DNA of 6,434 bases. Origin: Candidatus Merdenecus merdavium (GTDB lineage Bacteria; Bacillota; Clostridia; Lachnospirales; Lachnospiraceae). Position numbers and translations under genes: made by a program. The DNA lies in NCBI GenBank assembly GCA_018715425.1, contig DVLR01000314.1, positions 1 to 6,434 of the forward strand. Reading direction: 5' to 3'. Positions 5,101 to 6,434 of this stretch are shown here, piece by piece (the stretch's first letter is position 1; every line of letters begins with the position of its first letter). The notes under the pieces were generated by a model that saw only the letters and a list, made by a program, of their open reading frames with translations, was not told the DNA's origin and searched no databases.

Positions 5101-5811
5101 TTAATAATTATAGTATGCATCATCATCATCGTAGGAATCATTTTCATACTCTCTCGTCCAATCAATATTGTTCGTTCTTTTTATACGAACTTGAGGTTTT
5201 GTTGATGCATTTTTCCCTTTACGGGTTTCCGTTTTCTTTTTCATTACTTTTTTTTCTTTTTCCAAGCGGTTAATTACGCCAGCTTTATCTGGGTTTGTAT
5301 CTTTATTCTTCTCTTTTGAAGACGCTGGTTTCTTCTTTGGATGAACAATTGGTGCATATTCATCATCGGAATCATCTTTACTAAAGCTGTTATATGGTTT
5401 TGTGCCTCTATAACCGCCGCCACCTTGGGATTTAGATCTTCCTTGGTAAGGTTTATCACTTTTATTTTGATAGGACCTTTCGCCTCTGTTTGAATAAGGT
5501 TTATCGCCTCTACTTTGATACGGTCTATCTTCTTTATTTTGATAAGATCTATCACTTCTGTTCTGATAAGGTCTATCGCCTCTACTTTGATATGGCTTAT
5601 CCTCTCTATTGGTGTATGGCTTGTCGCTACGTCCAGAATAGTTACCGCGGTTTTCTGGTCTTGAATCATAGGAAGAATGCTGTTTCTCTCCACCTTGATT
5701 CCTCGGGTTATAATTTCTCCCCCTGTCCTTGTTACCCTTCTCTTGTTGCGGCCTATCCTCACTATAAGAAGGCCTTCCTTTCTTCTCTTCAAAATTCTTA
5801 CCCGTAACCAC
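5101..5811 (-). CDS. Low-complexity charged protein with eight octapeptide repeats; function unknown
   Basis: This 236-residue protein has no signal peptide, no membrane helix and no Cys. Residues 1-62 are rich in Arg, Gly, Asn, Lys and Glu. Residues 63-126 are eight uninterrupted octapeptides of pattern [DE][KR][PS]Y[QTS][NSG][RK][EGS]. A Gly-rich patch (130-136) follows, then a Lys-rich region likely to be helical (about 160-202), a basic stretch (PQVRIKR, 206-212) and an acidic Tyr-rich tail (220-236). Such Arg/Gly/Tyr-rich low-complexity regions resemble the nucleic-acid-binding tails of RNA helicases and cold-shock factors, so RNA binding or condensate-type behaviour is possible, but this is inference. 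The start is GTG at 5809-5811, 9 nt after GAGGAG; no in-frame ATG precedes it. It appears to be a single-gene unit with its own promoter and terminator. Other frames are open across the repeat only because of the 24-bp period; they have no comparable ribosome binding site. Confidence 0.8.
   Translation of the reverse strand: MVTGKNFEEKKGRPSYSEDRPQQEKGNKDRGRNYNPRNQGGEKQHSSYDSRPENRGNYSGRSDKPYTNREDKPYQSRGDRPYQNRSDRSYQNKEDRPYQSRGDKPYSNRGERSYQNKSDKPYQGRSKSQGGGGYRGTKPYNSFSKDDSDDEYAPIVHPKKKPASSKEKNKDTNPDKAGVINRLEKEKKVMKKKTETRKGKNASTKPQVRIKRTNNIDWTREYENDSYDDDDAYYNY
5434..5625 (-). repeat. Eight tandem 24-bp coding repeats with a 72-bp higher-order period
   Basis: The stretch encodes DKPYTNRE, DKPYQSRG, DRPYQNRS, DRSYQNKE, DRPYQSRG, DKPYSNRG, ERSYQNKS and DKPYQGRS. 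Units 2-4 and 5-7 repeat as a block: each ends in a unit with Ser in place of Pro (DRSYQNKE, ERSYQNKS). At DNA level, CGCCTCTACTTTGATA recurs at 5505-5520 and 5577-5592, exactly 72 bp apart. This is a likely site of copy-number change. Confidence 0.9.
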
Positions 5812-5820
5812 GAAAAGTTT

Positions 5821-5828
5821 CTCCTCTC
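5821..5828 (-). promoter_or_regulatory. Ribosome binding site that fixes a GTG start
   Basis: GAGAGGAG (rc of 5821-5828) lies 9 nt before GTG at 5809-5811. It supports the GTG as the start of the 236-residue repeat protein, which has no upstream in-frame ATG. Confidence 0.7.
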
Positions 5829-5862
5829 AAATATAAAAATGTTTAAAATAATTTCTCCTTTT

Positions 5863-5890
5863 ATTGTATTATAAATCCCAATAAAGTCAA
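5863..5890 (-). promoter_or_regulatory. Candidate promoter of the octapeptide-repeat gene
   Basis: On the minus strand TTGACT (5885-5890, five of six) is followed after 16 nt by TACAAT (5863-5868, five of six). The leader would be about 45 nt. A TATAAT also occurs at 5868-5873, but only 11 nt from the same -35. Confidence 0.55.
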
Positions 5891-5918
5891 CTGATTTTTA
5901 AATACTTTTTTTATTTTC

Positions 5919-5947
5919 TTGCAATTATTCCTCGCTTCTGATACAGT
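5919..5947 (+). promoter_or_regulatory. Candidate promoter of the DUF1292 gene
   Basis: TTGCAA (5919-5924) is followed after 17 nt by TACAGT (5942-5947). Both boxes are imperfect. This is the best spaced pair I see upstream of the plus-strand gene and gives divergent transcription from the neighbouring gene. Confidence 0.4.
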
Positions 5948-5999
5948 AAAAAGAACGAATCAATATTGGTTTGTAATATTATAGAAATGAGGTATTATG

Positions 6000-6344
6000 A
6001 TGAGCGAACATAATCATGATCACGGATGCGACTGTGGATGCGAACACGACCACGAAGGTGAAGCTTCTGTAACTCTTACCCTTGATGATGGAACAGTTTT
6101 AGAATGTGCTGTTTTAACAATCTTCCCAGCTGGAGATAAAGAGTATATTGCACTTCTTCCATTAAATGATGAAGGAGAGAACGAAGACGGAGAAGTATTC
6201 TTATACCGCTTTAAAGAAAACAGTGATGGTGAACCAGAACTTGAAAACATCGATGATGACGATGAATATGAAATCGTGGCAGATGCTTTTGACGAACTTC
6301 TAGATAGCTCTGAATACGATGAAATCGTAGAAGAAAATGAATAA
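6000..6344 (+). CDS. DUF1292 family protein with His/Cys-rich N-terminal leader
   Basis: This small acidic cytosolic protein has 114 residues from the chosen ATG. Numbered from the earlier ATG at 5997, residues 5-19 read HNHDHGCDCGCEHDH, in which His or Cys occupies every second position; this could bind Zn, Ni, Cu or another thiophilic metal. Residues 24-103 are the DUF1292 domain: SVTLTLDDGTVLECAVL, then EYIALLPLNDE, GEVFLYRFKE, DGEPELENIDDDDEYEIV and DAFDEL, all typical of the family. DUF1292 proteins of Firmicutes (B. subtilis YrzB relatives) often lie near alaS-yrzL-ruvX, but those genes are not in this window and the function is unknown. Two adjacent ATGs exist. The second (6000) was chosen because TGAGG (5988-5992) is 7 nt away from it but only 4 nt from the first; starting at 5997 adds one Met. 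It is divergent from the repeat-protein gene and closed by a hairpin. Confidence 0.88.
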   Translation: MSEHNHDHGCDCGCEHDHEGEASVTLTLDDGTVLECAVLTIFPAGDKEYIALLPLNDEGENEDGEVFLYRFKENSDGEPELENIDDDDEYEIVADAFDELLDSSEYDEIVEENE

Positions 6345-6355
6345 TTAAACCATAT

Positions 6356-6405
6356 AGAACCTCCCGACCAGAATCATTTCGTTTAGTTCATGGTCGGGGG
6401 GTTCT
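6356..6405 (+). terminator. 15-bp hairpin after the DUF1292 gene, probable terminator
   Basis: AGAACCTCCCGACCA (6356-6370) pairs with TGGTCGGGGGGTTCT (6391-6405) over 15 bp with one T-G wobble, around a 20-nt loop. It begins 11 nt after the stop codon. No T-tract follows (GCGCTACTTCC), so it is not a textbook intrinsic terminator. It may act as a weak or bidirectional terminator or as an mRNA-stabilising end. Confidence 0.6.
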
Positions 6406-6434
6406 GCGCTACTTCCTTTTATGGTTTTCCATTG

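Noticed and set aside
5274..5792. 172-codon minus-strand frame overlapping the repeat protein
   Set aside because: It is open only because the 24-bp period avoids stops in several frames. Its ATG has no suitable ribosome binding site, and its composition is a frame-shifted echo of the repeats.
5490..5807. 105-codon plus-strand frame with a Tyr-rich repeat pattern
   Set aside because: It is antisense to the repeat gene and has the same 24-bp period; no ribosome binding site or family resemblance was seen.
6020..6250. 76-codon minus-strand frame under the DUF1292 gene
   Set aside because: It is a shadow of the plus-strand gene, which has clear family features.

Overview
The window is low-GC, Gram-positive DNA with strong AGGAGG-type ribosome binding sites. 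The gene families present (a paired multidrug ABC exporter with a MarR regulator, SdpI/DUF1648, and DUF1292 with a His/Cys-rich leader) fit a Clostridia genome, most likely Lachnospiraceae. The genus is inferred from family content and style; no marker gene confirms it.

Region 1 (1-3442, minus strand) is a marR - ABC - ABC operon. A MarR repressor is followed 55 bp later by a 723-residue ABC exporter half. Its stop codon overlaps by 8 bp the start of a second exporter half, which runs off the left edge of the window. The first half has Asp in place of the catalytic Glu after Walker B and Gln in place of the switch His. This is the degenerate partner expected in a heterodimeric exporter. A perfect 12-bp palindrome at the predicted transcription start is a good candidate MarR operator.

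Region 2 (about 3464-4247) holds decayed sequence. A frameshifted remnant resembles the N-terminal part of a large tyrosine recombinase (transposon TnpB-like). It runs into a short stretch resembling the H-loop segment of a FecE/FepC-type ATPase. Two long hairpins lie upstream of the remnant. No intact gene is seen here.

Region 3 (4248-5080, minus strand) is an SdpI-like six-helix membrane protein. Immediately upstream, joined by an ATGA stop/start overlap, is the 3' part of an ArsR-family (SdpR-like) regulator gene whose N-terminal coding part is gone. The breakpoint falls in a strong hairpin that also looks like the terminator of the next gene, so the immunity-type gene appears to have lost its regulator.

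Region 4 (5101-5890, minus strand) encodes a 236-residue, very hydrophilic, low-complexity protein. It starts at GTG and contains eight exact-period octapeptide repeats and an acidic tail. Its function is not recognised.

Region 5 (5919-6405, plus strand) is a divergently transcribed DUF1292 protein with a leader in which His and Cys alternate with other residues, closed by a 15-bp hairpin. The last 29 bases hold nothing I can identify.
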